Positions 1 through 10,043 of a stretch of 52,540 nucleotides of DNA are shown piece after piece (position 1 is the first letter of the stretch; each line of letters opens with the position of its first letter). The position numbers and the translations under genes are program-made. Location: assembly GCA_003022725.1 (NCBI GenBank), contig PXSQ01000092.1, positions 1-52,540 of the forward strand, given 5' to 3'. The DNA comes from Halobacteriales archaeon SW_7_65_23. Its GTDB lineage: Archaea; Halobacteriota; Halobacteria; Halobacteriales; Haloarculaceae. The notes beneath the pieces are model-generated. The model ran no database searches and had not been told where the DNA came from. It saw only the letters and a list, made by a program, of their open reading frames with translations.

Positions 1-2
1 GC

Positions 3-746
3 GACCACGATACCTGGCGGATGGACGACCCCGAGGTGGCCTATCCGGTCTTCGAGCGGGCCCGCGAGCTGGGAATCGACGTGGTCGCAATCCACAAGGC
101 CCTGGCTTTCGGACCCGTCACGCGGCGGCCCTACGACCCGAGCGACGTGGACGAGCCGGCCGAGAACTTCCCCGAGCTGACCTTCGAGGTGGTCCACGGC
201 GGCCTCTCATTCACCGAGGAGACCGCCTGGCAGGTCGCCCGCTTTCCCAACGTGAAGATCAACATGGAGGGGTACGGGCTGTTGATGGCCGCCGGCTCCA
301 GGCGCGGCGAGGAGATGTTCGCGGAACTGCTGAGCGTCGGCGGCGAGCTGGTCTTCAAGGACCTGTTCTGGGGGACCGGCACTATGGCCGGGCACGCACA
401 GCCACAGCTGGAGGCGTTTCGAGAGTTCCGGATCAGTGACGAGGTGCGCCGGAATCTGGGCACCTTCGAGACGCTCCCGCAGGTGACCGACGAGCACAAG
501 CGGAAGATCCTCGGACGGCGGGAGCGGCACGGAGCCGGCCACCGAGGCCGACCTCACCTACCCGGCCGAGAGCCTGCCGGGGTTCTTCCGGGAGCACTTC
601 GGCGCCGACCTGCTGTGGGAGACGAGCCTCGACGACGCGCTGCGGATCGCCTTCCTGCTTCGCCTCGAAGACCCGCCAGAAGATCTCGAACACGGGCAGC
701 GTCTGCGCGTTGTGCTCCCGGGCGGACGGGCTTTGGACGCAGCTGA
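3..746 (+). CDS. amidohydrolase (TIM-barrel) family protein, 5' partial, disturbed 3' end
   Basis: The frame is open from the window edge, so the N-terminus is missing. The visible part resembles the C-terminal half of amidohydrolase-2 family metal-dependent hydrolases: a histidine in VVHGGLSF, an FPNVKINMEG strand, and a closing helix DEHKRKILG, after which family members usually read GGNAARL. Here the frame instead runs into an arginine-rich stretch (RRERHGAGHRGRP) from about 515. In the +1 frame, from about 520 to 771 (stop TAG 769-771), codons again show the strong G/C third position typical of this genome (a segment with FFREHFGADLLWE), so a frameshift near 515-522 is likely. I do not recognise the segment after the shift. 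Family assignment is moderate; substrate unknown. Confidence 0.5.
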   Translation, partial: DHDTWRMDDPEVAYPVFERARELGIDVVAIHKALAFGPVTRRPYDPSDVDEPAENFPELTFEVVHGGLSFTEETAWQVARFPNVKINMEGYGLLMAAGSRRGEEMFAELLSVGGELVFKDLFWGTGTMAGHAQPQLEAFREFRISDEVRRNLGTFETLPQVTDEHKRKILGRRERHGAGHRGRPHLPGREPAGVLPGALRRRPAVGDEPRRRAADRLPASPRRPARRSRTRAASARCAPGRTGFGRS

Positions 747-792
747 CGACCACGCTGACCAGGATTCATAGTCGCCTCTTCGATAACGAGGA

Positions 793-2004
793 TTACAGAG
801 GAAGGCGTGCCGCGATGTCGTCGGTGTCGTTGTCGATCTCTTCGAGATGGGGGCGCAGGAGCTGGCAAATCGTCGTGACCAGCGTGTTGTGCTCGCCCTC
901 GCCAACCATCGCCTGTTCGTCGTGGACGCCATCGGTCCCTTGGTCCAGAAGCGTTCCGAGCATGACGGCTTCACGGTCGGCCAACAGTAACCGGCCCACC
1001 CGGTCGCCAGCGGCGGGCAGGTTCAGCCAGTCTGTGTTCGGCTCCCAGAGGATGACCTCCGGTGCATTCTCCTGGATGTACTCACGAACCACCGGGTCCC
1101 GCGTCCCGAGGTACACGTCAGCATCCCGTTCACGCGCGGCGTCACGAATCCGAGTGAGACACCCCGCTTCGAGCAGTTGCGTGTCCGTGAACATGCAGAA
1201 CAGTTCTTCGTCAGCCCGGTCACACAGCGACTGCCCGAACGAGATGACCTGCTCGCGTCCCTCGATTTCTCCGATCCCATCCGGGTCGGATTCACCCGTG
1301 AGACTCTGACGGAACTCTGGCTGGAGCACGGAGTGCATCCACGGGACAGGTAACTGGGGATGGCCTTCGTACGCGACCGTCTGCTCGTCGGTATCGTACG
1401 CGATCAATCCCGCATCCACGAGGTGCGGCAGGTGGACGTGGGTGAGATCCATGAGAATCTCATCGACTGTGTCCGTCGGGACTTCGGATTCGGGAATGTC
1501 CCGTTCTCTCGCACCGAGTTCACGCGCCAGCGTTTCCGTGTGGATCGGGCTCAGTTGGTGGCTGAGCACGTCGAGGACAGTCCGACGGCGAATGTCGGCG
1601 AGTGCCCGGAAGAGCCTATCCAGTGAGGCACTGTCAGCATCCGAGTCCGGGTCGGTTGCGGAAACGATACCGCCGTCCTCGAACGCGAGGTGATCAGTGA
1701 TTGCCATTGTCTCCCGATCCGGGTCGCGCTCTATCAGCCCAGCAGCTTCGAGTTTCGGCAGGTGTGTATGGTGGACCGCCCGAAGCGCCTGCTGAACGTC
1801 CGCGTCCGAATCTCGGTCTTCGGTGTCCGAATGATAGCCCGGAACCAGATACGTGGCGAGGTCACGCTGGGTTAACGAATGTGGTGCCCGCTCGGAGAGA
1901 ATCCCGAGGAGACGACGACGGTTACCGCTTGCCAGACAGTCAAAGAGGGTGTTTAAGGAGCGTTCTTGTATGCTACCGGTATCGGTAGATTGAGTCATGG
2001 TCAT
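793..2004 (-). CDS. tandem winged-helix (DUF7344-like) transcriptional regulator
   Basis: A 403-residue cytoplasmic protein. Two similar winged-helix modules follow one another: residues about 18-110 (SGNRRRLLGIL ... HHTHLPKLEAAGLIERD) and about 140-240 (DIRRRTVLDVLSHQL ... HVHLPHLVDAGLIAYD), the pattern of the haloarchaeal DUF7344 wHTH family. The C-terminal 150 residues (REQVISFGQSLCDRADEELFCMF, then a DADVYLGTRDPVV strand) resemble the sensor half of TrmB/phospholipase D-like regulators. Start codons at 2004 and 1998 (MTMTQS) are both possible. The gene is divergent from the Bat-like gene at 2219, with about 215 bases of shared upstream DNA, so it may act there; that is inference from position only. 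Ligand and targets are unknown. Confidence 0.75.
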   Translation of the reverse strand: MTMTQSTDTGSIQERSLNTLFDCLASGNRRRLLGILSERAPHSLTQRDLATYLVPGYHSDTEDRDSDADVQQALRAVHHTHLPKLEAAGLIERDPDRETMAITDHLAFEDGGIVSATDPDSDADSASLDRLFRALADIRRRTVLDVLSHQLSPIHTETLARELGARERDIPESEVPTDTVDEILMDLTHVHLPHLVDAGLIAYDTDEQTVAYEGHPQLPVPWMHSVLQPEFRQSLTGESDPDGIGEIEGREQVISFGQSLCDRADEELFCMFTDTQLLEAGCLTRIRDAARERDADVYLGTRDPVVREYIQENAPEVILWEPNTDWLNLPAAGDRVGRLLLADREAVMLGTLLDQGTDGVHDEQAMVGEGEHNTLVTTICQLLRPHLEEIDNDTDDIAARLPL

Positions 2005-2188
2005 TGTACTCGTAGGAAGAACCCAGTCCCAGGTAAGGGCATTCTAAAACTGATTAGGTAGAAGCAACCGAGATGGGAGTCAGATAATGTATATACTAAG
2101 CGGTTGATGATTGTTCTGTGGTTGGGAGTAGTAGTCTACTCGCTTCTCGTCACGTTACGTTCGATCCGTTGATTTCCACCGACGGAAA

Positions 2189-2194
2189 TTAATA
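2189..2194 (+). promoter_or_regulatory. TATA box of the Bat-like gene
   Basis: TTAATA is centred 27-28 bases before the ATG at 2219, the spacing expected of a leaderless haloarchaeal transcript. This favours ATG 2219 over the in-frame TTG at 2204. Confidence 0.5.
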
Positions 2195-2218
2195 GCGAGC
2201 GCCTTGTGTAACAACCCA

Positions 2219-5200
2219 ATGGTCTCGGAAATATTGACCGACCGTCTCCGGGAAACACTCACTCTCTTCGACGAGGGAGGAGAGCCGCTGACAACGACCG
2301 AGGTAGCAGACTTGGTCGATGTCGGTCGCCGGAGTACCTACGAGCGACTCGAAACGCTCGTCGAACACAACCGTCTCAGGACGAAGAAAGTCGGTGCGAA
2401 CGCACGGGTCTGGTGGCGACCGGCGACACAGCTCACTGCGAAGACGCCGGACTGGTCAGCCGCCGCAGACTCTCTCGTTGGCGACGTACTCGATGACGTT
2501 GCGGTGAGCATCTTCGTCCTCGACGAGAACTTCGACGTCGCCTGGATCAACGAAGCGACAGAACGTTACTTCGGACTCGACCGCGACGGGGTGCTTGGCC
2601 GAGACAAGCGTACACTCGTCGAGAAACGCATTGCGCCCACCATCGAAGACTCGGATGCCTTCGTGGACACCGTCCTGGCGACGTACGACGACAACACCGA
2701 TACGGAACGATTCGAATGTCACGTACTCTCCGACAACGACCGCGAGGCGCGCTGGCTCGAACACCGCAGCAAACCCATCGAGGCCGGTGCATATGCGGGC
2801 GGTCGAGTCGAACTGTACTACGATATCACGGACCGCAAGCGCTCGGAACGCACGCGTCGGGAAGACCGTCAGGAGTTCGCATCGCTCGTCAATGCCGTTG
2901 ACGAATACGCCATATTCACGCTCGATGCCGATGGCCACGTGCGTACGTGGAATCCCGGAGCGGAGCGGATCAAAGGTTATGAGGCGGACGACATCCTCGG
3001 CGAACACTTCTCGCAGTTCTACACGGAGGAAGATCGGACGGCGAACGTCCCGCAGCAGAATCTCGCAGCGGCCGCCGAGCACGGTTCGATACAGGACGAA
3101 GGCTGGCGCGTCAGACAGGATGGGTCACGCTTCTGGGCCGACGTCACGATCACGGCGATCCGGGAGGACAACGGCGACCTCCAGGGGTACGCGAAAGTCA
3201 CCCGTGACATGACGGATCAGCGACGCGCCAAAGTCGAACGAGAACTTCTCTACGAGACGACGCGGTCGATTGCCGAAGCCGACACGTTCGACGCGGGGTT
3301 ACGAGCAGCCCTTCAGGACGTGTGCGAGCGGACCGACTGGGAGTACGCAGAAGCCTGGCTTCCGACCGACGAGGGAGATCTACGGCGTGCGGAGGCGGAC
3401 TATCACGTGGACGGTCTGGCCGAGTTCGCCGCGTTTTCAGCGGAGTTCACGTTCGGTCCCGGAGAAGGACTTCCCGGCAGAGTGTACAACTCTGGGGAAT
3501 TCGAGTGGGCGACAGACCTTCCCAGCGAGTCACGTAAAGAGTATCCCCGACTCGACAAAGCGCTCGACGCCGAGTTGCAGTCCTCGCTCGGTGTGCCTGT
3601 GGTTGCACAGGGGGAGGTCGTGGCCGTCCTCACGTTCATCATGCGGGACTCACAGGAACGCGACGAACGGTTCGTCTCTCTGGTCACGTCTGTGGCCGAA
3701 GAGCTGGGTGATCTGATCGCGCAGAAACGGACAGAAGAGCAATTGGAGCGAGAGCAGGAACTCGTCGAACGGATCTTCGAGACGGCGCCTATCGGGCTCT
3801 CGGTGTTCGGCCCCGACCGCGAGATAGAACGCGGCAACGAGTGGCTGACGGACGTACTTGGTCCGGCAACCGAAGATCCCACCGCGTACGCGGCTGACGA
3901 CCTGACCCTTCTCGATGAAGAGGGACAACCGCTGGCCTTCGAAGACCGCCCCGTCGGGCACGTCTTCGAAACTGGTGAGCCGGTCGTCAATCAGGAACTC
4001 CAGGTCCTGAGGCCCGACGGTTCGACTCTCTGGGTTTCAGTCAACGCGACACCGATTGACGATGAAACCGGCGACGTAACTCGGATAATCGTTACAACCA
4101 CAGATATCACACAGTTCAGAGGACAAGCCAGGCGGCTCGAACGGAGGCGGGACGAACTGGAGACGGAACTCGAAGAGTCCAGAAACAGGTATCAGACGCT
4201 CATCGAGAACTTCCCGAACGGTGCTGTCGCCCTCGTCGACGAGGACTTCCAGTACAGTACCTTCGGCGGCACTCCGGGGGGGGACACGGGTGTGACGAGA
4301 GACGATCTGGAGGGACAGCCCGTCCGCGAGGCGCTGCCCGAGCGGATTGCCGAGGTCGTCGTTCCGCGCTACGACGCGGCACTTGAAGGAGAACCCTCCG
4401 AGTTCGTAGAGACAATTGACGGACGAGACTATCAGTTCCACTTCGTGCCAGTTCGTGACGACGATGGTGACGTCTTCGCTGCAGCGGCCATGTCACAGGA
4501 CATCACTGAACGACGAGAACGCGAACAACAACTCCGAGCCCGGGTCCGTCAGCAGGAGGTCGTCACCGAGCTCGGTCAGCGGGCCCTCGAAGATAGAGAC
4601 CTCGATACGCTGATGGCAGAGGCGGCCGAATTCATCGCGGACACGCTCGACAATGACTACTGCAAAGTGTTGGATCTGGATGGCGAGGCCGAGAAACTTC
4701 TCCTCCGGCAGGGCGTCGGCTGGCACGATGGGATCGTCGGCGAAGCCACCGTCTCCGCGACCGAAAACGATTCCCAGGCAGCCTATACGCTGGCGACCGA
4801 GGAGCCGGTTGTTGTCGAGGACCTCGCTTCAGAGTCGCGGTTCAGTGGCCCCGATCTTCTCAGGGATCACGATGTCCGGAGCGGTATCAGCACGATTATC
4901 GGCCCGCGTGACGACCCGTGGGGAATCCTGGGCACACACGATACCGAGACGAAGGAGTCCTCCGAGCACGACGCCGCCTTCGTGCAGGCGGTGGCGAACA
5001 TTCTTGCGTCCGCAATTGAGCAACACAACTACGAACAGGAACTGATCCAGCAGCGCGAACAGATCGCAGCGCTGAACAGCCTCAACGAGGTCGCCCGCGA
5101 TATCACTGCGGCCGTCATCGACCAGTCCACCCGCAAGGAGATCGAGCAGACGGTCTGTGAGCGCCTCGCCGGGACGGACTCGTATTTGTTCGCCTGGACT

Positions 5201-6199
5201 GGCGAGGTTGATCCGGCCTCCCAGACTGTAACGCTCCGTACCGAGGCTGGCGTCGACGGCTATCTCGATGGGATTACGGTCTCGGTCAATCCGGACGACG
5301 CCCGGAGCGAAGGACCGACCGGACGGGCGCTCAGAACAGGTGAGACGCAGGTAACTCACGACATCCGTACTGATTCCCGACATGATCCCTGGCGCGACCA
5401 CATCGAGCAGTACGGGTTCCGGTCGTCAGCTGCGATCCCGATTACACACGAAGACACCATCTATGGTGTGTTGAACGTGTACGCGGACCGGCCGTACGCG
5501 TTCGGGGGCCAGGAGCGGGCAGTCATCGATGAACTCGGCGCGGTCGTCGGCCACGCTATCGCTGCCGCTGAACGCAAACAAGCGCTGCTGAGTGACGAAC
5601 TGGTCGAACTCGACTTCCATATCCAGGACGTATTCGCGGCCGTCGATGCGTCGGTCGAGACCAGCGGGACGTTCACGCTCGACCAGATAGTCTCGGTCGA
5701 TGACGGGGAGTTTCTCATCTACGGCACTGCGACTGAGGATGCGGTCGATACGATGCATGGGCTCGTTGAGGCCTTGCCAGACTGGAAATCGGTCAGTATA
5801 GTCTCCGATGACGAACCGGTTCGCCTCGAACTCCGGGTGATCGACCCGCCAGTTCTGTCAGTAGTTGCGTCACACGGCGGCTACATCGACGAAGCGATTC
5901 TCGAAGACGGTGACTGTCGGATGACGATCCACCTCGCGCCAACCGTTGATGTGCGAACCATCACCGATGCCGTCGAGGCAGCGTATCCGCAGACTGAGCT
6001 ACTCCGCCGCCAGCAAATCAGCCAGCCTCACGACGAGCCGCTTCGCTTACAGACTCATCTCGCTGCCGAGCTCACCGAGCGTCAGCGCTCCGCATTGGAA
6101 GCCGCCTACCACGCCGGGTTCTTCAAATGGCCCCGCGAAACGAACGGTGAGCAAATCGCTGAATCGTACTACTGTCAGCCCCGGCTCCCAGTACAGTAG
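2219..6199 (+). CDS. Bat-like multi-PAS/GAF regulator with truncated C-terminal HTH
   Basis: About 1,326 residues from ATG 2219. Order of modules: an N-terminal winged helix (residues 1-65, TTTEVADLVDVGRRSTYERL), PAS around 75-205, PAS around 215-335 (YAIFTLDADGHVRTWNPGAE), GAF around 340-510, two PAS around 515-790, two GAF around 790-1120, a BAT domain around 1130-1265 (ELDFHIQDVF), then the start of a bacterio-opsin-activator HTH_10 (LTERQRSALEAAYHAGFF). No histidine-kinase domain is present, so it should sense signals and act on DNA directly. The HTH_10 should continue for about 40 residues after GEQIAES; instead it ends in YYCQPRLPVQ and a stop. In the neighbouring frame the expected SAP motif appears (SAPAPSTVE) and then also stops, so the recognition region is broken. 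Function may depend on the N-terminal wHTH alone. Confidence 0.8.
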   Translation: MVSEILTDRLRETLTLFDEGGEPLTTTEVADLVDVGRRSTYERLETLVEHNRLRTKKVGANARVWWRPATQLTAKTPDWSAAADSLVGDVLDDVAVSIFVLDENFDVAWINEATERYFGLDRDGVLGRDKRTLVEKRIAPTIEDSDAFVDTVLATYDDNTDTERFECHVLSDNDREARWLEHRSKPIEAGAYAGGRVELYYDITDRKRSERTRREDRQEFASLVNAVDEYAIFTLDADGHVRTWNPGAERIKGYEADDILGEHFSQFYTEEDRTANVPQQNLAAAAEHGSIQDEGWRVRQDGSRFWADVTITAIREDNGDLQGYAKVTRDMTDQRRAKVERELLYETTRSIAEADTFDAGLRAALQDVCERTDWEYAEAWLPTDEGDLRRAEADYHVDGLAEFAAFSAEFTFGPGEGLPGRVYNSGEFEWATDLPSESRKEYPRLDKALDAELQSSLGVPVVAQGEVVAVLTFIMRDSQERDERFVSLVTSVAEELGDLIAQKRTEEQLEREQELVERIFETAPIGLSVFGPDREIERGNEWLTDVLGPATEDPTAYAADDLTLLDEEGQPLAFEDRPVGHVFETGEPVVNQELQVLRPDGSTLWVSVNATPIDDETGDVTRIIVTTTDITQFRGQARRLERRRDELETELEESRNRYQTLIENFPNGAVALVDEDFQYSTFGGTPGGDTGVTRDDLEGQPVREALPERIAEVVVPRYDAALEGEPSEFVETIDGRDYQFHFVPVRDDDGDVFAAAAMSQDITERREREQQLRARVRQQEVVTELGQRALEDRDLDTLMAEAAEFIADTLDNDYCKVLDLDGEAEKLLLRQGVGWHDGIVGEATVSATENDSQAAYTLATEEPVVVEDLASESRFSGPDLLRDHDVRSGISTIIGPRDDPWGILGTHDTETKESSEHDAAFVQAVANILASAIEQHNYEQELIQQREQIAALNSLNEVARDITAAVIDQSTRKEIEQTVCERLAGTDSYLFAWTGEVDPASQTVTLRTEAGVDGYLDGITVSVNPDDARSEGPTGRALRTGETQVTHDIRTDSRHDPWRDHIEQYGFRSSAAIPITHEDTIYGVLNVYADRPYAFGGQERAVIDELGAVVGHAIAAAERKQALLSDELVELDFHIQDVFAAVDASVETSGTFTLDQIVSVDDGEFLIYGTATEDAVDTMHGLVEALPDWKSVSIVSDDEPVRLELRVIDPPVLSVVASHGGYIDEAILEDGDCRMTIHLAPTVDVRTITDAVEAAYPQTELLRRQQISQPHDEPLRLQTHLAAELTERQRSALEAAYHAGFFKWPRETNGEQIAESYYCQPRLPVQ

Positions 6200-6274
6200 A
6201 GTAAATGGTTGGTAGTTGGATAGCGACCTGCATGAATTCGTAGCTGACTCATTGCTGCGGGCCGTCCGGGGCGA

Positions 6275-7237
<963 letters not shown>

Positions 7238-7292
7238 ACCGTATCCCGACGGCCGCGGGGTTTACGTTTTTCTTCTCGACAGAGCGCAGGCC

Positions 7293-9533
7293 TCACGGCT
7301 CCTCAGTCTCGACGCCCGTGACTTCGATGCGAGCGCCGCCGTCCTCGCTTTCGGTGGCCCGAACCGCCCAGCCGTGTGCGTCGACGATCTCGGCGACGAT
7401 CGCCAGGCCCAGGCCGGTCCCGGACTGGTTCGTCGAGTACCCCGACTCGAACACCTGCTCGCGCCCCTCGGCCGGGATGCCGGGGCCGTCGTCGGCGACG
7501 AAAAAGCCGGTCTCGGTGCCCCCGACGGTGATCGTCACGTCGTGGCCGGCGTGCTCGACCGCGTTCCGGTACAGGTTCTCGAACAGCTGCTGGAGCCGTC
7601 CGCGGTCGGCCTCGATCCAGGTGTCGGTTTCGACCACGAGCGTCGCATCGGCGGTGTCGACGCTCGCCCAGGACGCCTCGGCGACCGACGCGAGCGACAT
7701 CGGTTCCGTCGACTCCACGGTCCGGTCGCTGCGGGTGAACACCAGCAGGTCGTCGATCAGCGCCTCCATCCGGTCGTGCGAGCTAGACACGGCTTCGAGG
7801 TGTTCGCTGTCACACTCCCTGGCGGCCAGTTCGAGCTGGAGCTGGGCGACGTTCAGCGGGTTCCGGAGGTCGTGGCTGACGAAACTCGTGAACTGTTCGA
7901 GGCGCTCGTTTTGCTGTTCGAGCGCCTCGCTGCGCTCCTTGAGACGGCGGTTGTCCGCCAGCCGGCCCAGCTTCGCCCGGGCGTGTTCGATCAGGATCTC
8001 CGCCAGTTCCCTGTCGGTTTCGTCGAACGCCGCCGCTTCGGGCGAGATCCCCTGGAAGACGCCGTACTCGCCGATCGGAACCGTTAGTCCCGACAGGTAC
8101 GCCGGATCCGCCGGCGTGATGTCGTACTCCCCGATGTCGTCGACGACGATCGTCTCGCCCTGCCTGTAGGCGCGCGCCCCGAACGTGTCGTCGTCCGCGA
8201 GCGAGGTTCGCTCGTGGTGCGGGTACTTTTCGGGGTCGAAGTTGCAGGCGACCTGTTCGAGGATCCCGTCACGGGCGGCGTCGACGGCCACCAGGTCGAA
8301 CCCGAGGATCCGCTCGCCCGCCTCGACCAGGATCTCGTACACCGCGTCCTCGCTGTCGGCGTCGACGATCCCGTCTGTCGCGTCGTGGAGGGCGGTCAGC
8401 GCCTCCTCGTACTCCCTGCGCTCGGTGACGTCGACGGCGACGCCGATGACCTGCTCGATGTCGCCGGTTTCCTCGTCGACGATCGGCTGGTAGGTCGTCT
8501 CGAACACCAGCCCCCCGATCTCGTGGACCGTTTCCACCTCCTCGCCGTCGAGCGCCCGGCGGGTGTCCTCGAGGATCCGCTCACGGCCCTCGTAGACGTC
8601 GAAGATCGACTCGCCGACGACCTCGCCCGGCTCCGGCCCGAGTTTCGCCAGCGCCTCCCCCTCCGAGACGGTGAACACCCCATCCGCATCGAGGACGAAC
8701 AGCACCAGCGGCACGTTCGAAACCAGGGTTGTGAGCCGCTGGTTTGTCTCCTCGAGCTGTCGCTCGCGCTCCTTGCGCTCGGTGATGTCCTGGATGAACC
8801 CCCGGACCGTCGTGCCGTTGTCCTCCTCGACGAGTTTCCCGCGGGTCCGGACCCACCGCTCGTTGCCCTCGGCGGTGAGCAGCCGCGCCTCGACGTCGTA
8901 CGGTTCGCCCATCTCGATGGCGCGGTTCACCGTGGTCTCGATGCGCTCCCTGTCCTCGGGGTGGTAGAACTCGATGTCAGTCTCGACGGTCGGCTCGAAC
9001 GACTCCTCGACCTCGTGGATCCGTCTGGTGCCCTCCGTCCAGACGCCCCTGCCCGAACCGTCGAACTCCCAGGCGCCGAGGTTCCCGAGCTGTTCGGCCT
9101 CCTTGAATAAGTCGCGGATCTGTTCGAGCTCCCGCTCCGTCCGGTACCCCTCGACGGCGTTTTTGATCCGGTTGGCCAGCAGCTCGTACTGGTCGGCGTC
9201 GGGCTGTTTCTGGAGGTAGTCGGTCACGCCCGCGGAGATCGCCTCGCTCGCGATCGCTTCGCTCCCCTGGCCCGTGAACAGGATGAAGGGCACGGCGGGA
9301 TCGGTCTCCCGAACCTGCTCGAGAAACTCGATGCCGTCCGTGTCGGGCATCTCGTAGTCCGAGACGACGCAGTCGAACTGCTCCTCCTGCAGTCGCTGCA
9401 ACCCCTCCGCCGCGCTCGTCGCCGTCGTGATGTCGAACTCGGCGTCGATCCGCCCGAGCAACAGTGTCGTCGTCTCCAGGAAATCCGGCTCGTCGTCGAC
9501 GTGGAGCAGCCGGATCCTGCGTTCCATGCTCAT
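7293..9533 (-). CDS. hybrid sensor histidine kinase: receiver-PAS-PAS-GAF-HisKA-HATPase
   Basis: A 746-residue soluble kinase without membrane segments. Residues 5-125 form a receiver with phospho-acceptor Asp59 (CVVSDYEMPD). PAS domains follow at about 145-265 and 270-390, a GAF-like domain at about 395-535, a short coiled coil (LKERSEALEQQNERLEQ), HisKA with SHDLRNPLN, and HATPase_c with N box ENLYRNAVEH and G1 box DDGPGIP near the C-terminus. An N-terminal receiver feeding a kinase core is common in haloarchaea. A TATA-like box at 9552-9557 fits the second Met (9527) as a leaderless start slightly better than 9533. The upstream sequence 9564-9578 holds two copies of a GTGACA half-site. No cognate output gene is adjacent. 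Confidence 0.88.
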   Translation of the reverse strand: MSMERRIRLLHVDDEPDFLETTTLLLGRIDAEFDITTATSAAEGLQRLQEEQFDCVVSDYEMPDTDGIEFLEQVRETDPAVPFILFTGQGSEAIASEAISAGVTDYLQKQPDADQYELLANRIKNAVEGYRTERELEQIRDLFKEAEQLGNLGAWEFDGSGRGVWTEGTRRIHEVEESFEPTVETDIEFYHPEDRERIETTVNRAIEMGEPYDVEARLLTAEGNERWVRTRGKLVEEDNGTTVRGFIQDITERKERERQLEETNQRLTTLVSNVPLVLFVLDADGVFTVSEGEALAKLGPEPGEVVGESIFDVYEGRERILEDTRRALDGEEVETVHEIGGLVFETTYQPIVDEETGDIEQVIGVAVDVTERREYEEALTALHDATDGIVDADSEDAVYEILVEAGERILGFDLVAVDAARDGILEQVACNFDPEKYPHHERTSLADDDTFGARAYRQGETIVVDDIGEYDITPADPAYLSGLTVPIGEYGVFQGISPEAAAFDETDRELAEILIEHARAKLGRLADNRRLKERSEALEQQNERLEQFTSFVSHDLRNPLNVAQLQLELAARECDSEHLEAVSSSHDRMEALIDDLLVFTRSDRTVESTEPMSLASVAEASWASVDTADATLVVETDTWIEADRGRLQQLFENLYRNAVEHAGHDVTITVGGTETGFFVADDGPGIPAEGREQVFESGYSTNQSGTGLGLAIVAEIVDAHGWAVRATESEDGGARIEVTGVETEEP

Positions 9534-9551
9534 ACAAAGGCCGACTCCCCA

Positions 9552-9557
9552 CTATAG
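9552..9557 (-). promoter_or_regulatory. TATA-like box of the histidine kinase gene
   Basis: CTATAG on the minus strand lies about 22 bases before start 9533 and 28 before 9527, supporting a leaderless start, probably at 9527. Confidence 0.35.
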
Positions 9558-9841
9558 AGCTTGTGACAGACGTGACAATGGACTGTCAGCTTCGGTCGAA
9601 GCGGCGGTGACAGGACTGTGGCGTTCCTCGGGGAACTCGACGTATGCGTACGGCGTCCCGTTGTCGACGAGCGCGGCGACGAGCGGTCCTCGCACACCCC
9701 CTCGGCGTCGGGGAGCGGCCCGACGAGGCTGTCGAGGTACCGCGACTCGAAGACGTCGTGGAAGCGAGCGCACAGAGAGTGGCGTACCCGCCAGCGCTCC
9801 CGCCGCGGATCGCCAGGCGGTTCGGGTCGGTCCGTCCCTGC
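9555..9841 (-). pseudogene. remnant of an S9 family peptidase
   Basis: Read on the minus strand, pieces of the C-terminal catalytic domain of a prolyl-oligopeptidase-type protein appear in order but in different frames: DPNRLAIRGGSAGGYATLC (nucleophile motif GGSAGG), then FHDVF joined directly to ESRYLDSLVGPLPDAEGV, then VAALVDNGTPYAYVEFPEER. In intact family members about 20-25 residues separate FHDVF and ESRYLDS, and a further stretch containing the catalytic Asp precedes VAAL; both are missing. The fragment has no N-terminal propeller and stops abruptly at the MITE that begins at 9845. It is a non-functional relic. The frames and missing blocks are read directly; the family assignment rests on motif recognition. 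Confidence 0.7.
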
Positions 9842-9844
9842 TGA

Positions 9845-9952
9845 GACTGGTGGCTGTAATTCTTTTACTCACCAATCTCTGCTCTCTGCGGAGACAGACC
9901 CGTTCCGCCTGGATTCTCACTTCGAGTTTTCACGTACGTACAGCCACCAGTA
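9845..9952 (+). mobile_element. 108-bp MITE, copy 1
   Basis: A 108-bp sequence with terminal inverted repeats: left GACTGGTGGCTGTAA, right TTACAGCCACCAGTA (one mismatch at the outermost base). It is flanked by TGA at 9842-9844 and 9953-9955, consistent with a 3-bp target duplication. The copy at 41736-41843 is the same length and differs at only a few positions. No open frame of transposase type is present, so it would be mobilised in trans. The S9 relic is cut at its left edge. Confidence 0.75.
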
Positions 9953-10012
9953 TGAGACTGGCAGCGATGACTGAAAATAATCACAACAACCAGTATGAGG
10001 GCAGGTGAGTGC

Positions 10013-10020
10013 TTTTTTAC
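10013..10020 (+). promoter_or_regulatory. TATA box of the polyprenyl synthase gene
   Basis: TTTTTTAC is centred 27 bases before ATG 10044. It selects 10044 over the upstream in-frame start at 10005 and implies a leaderless transcript beginning inside the MITE-bounded segment. Confidence 0.5.
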
Positions 10021-10043
10021 TCTCTGCCGTCGATCACACTGGT

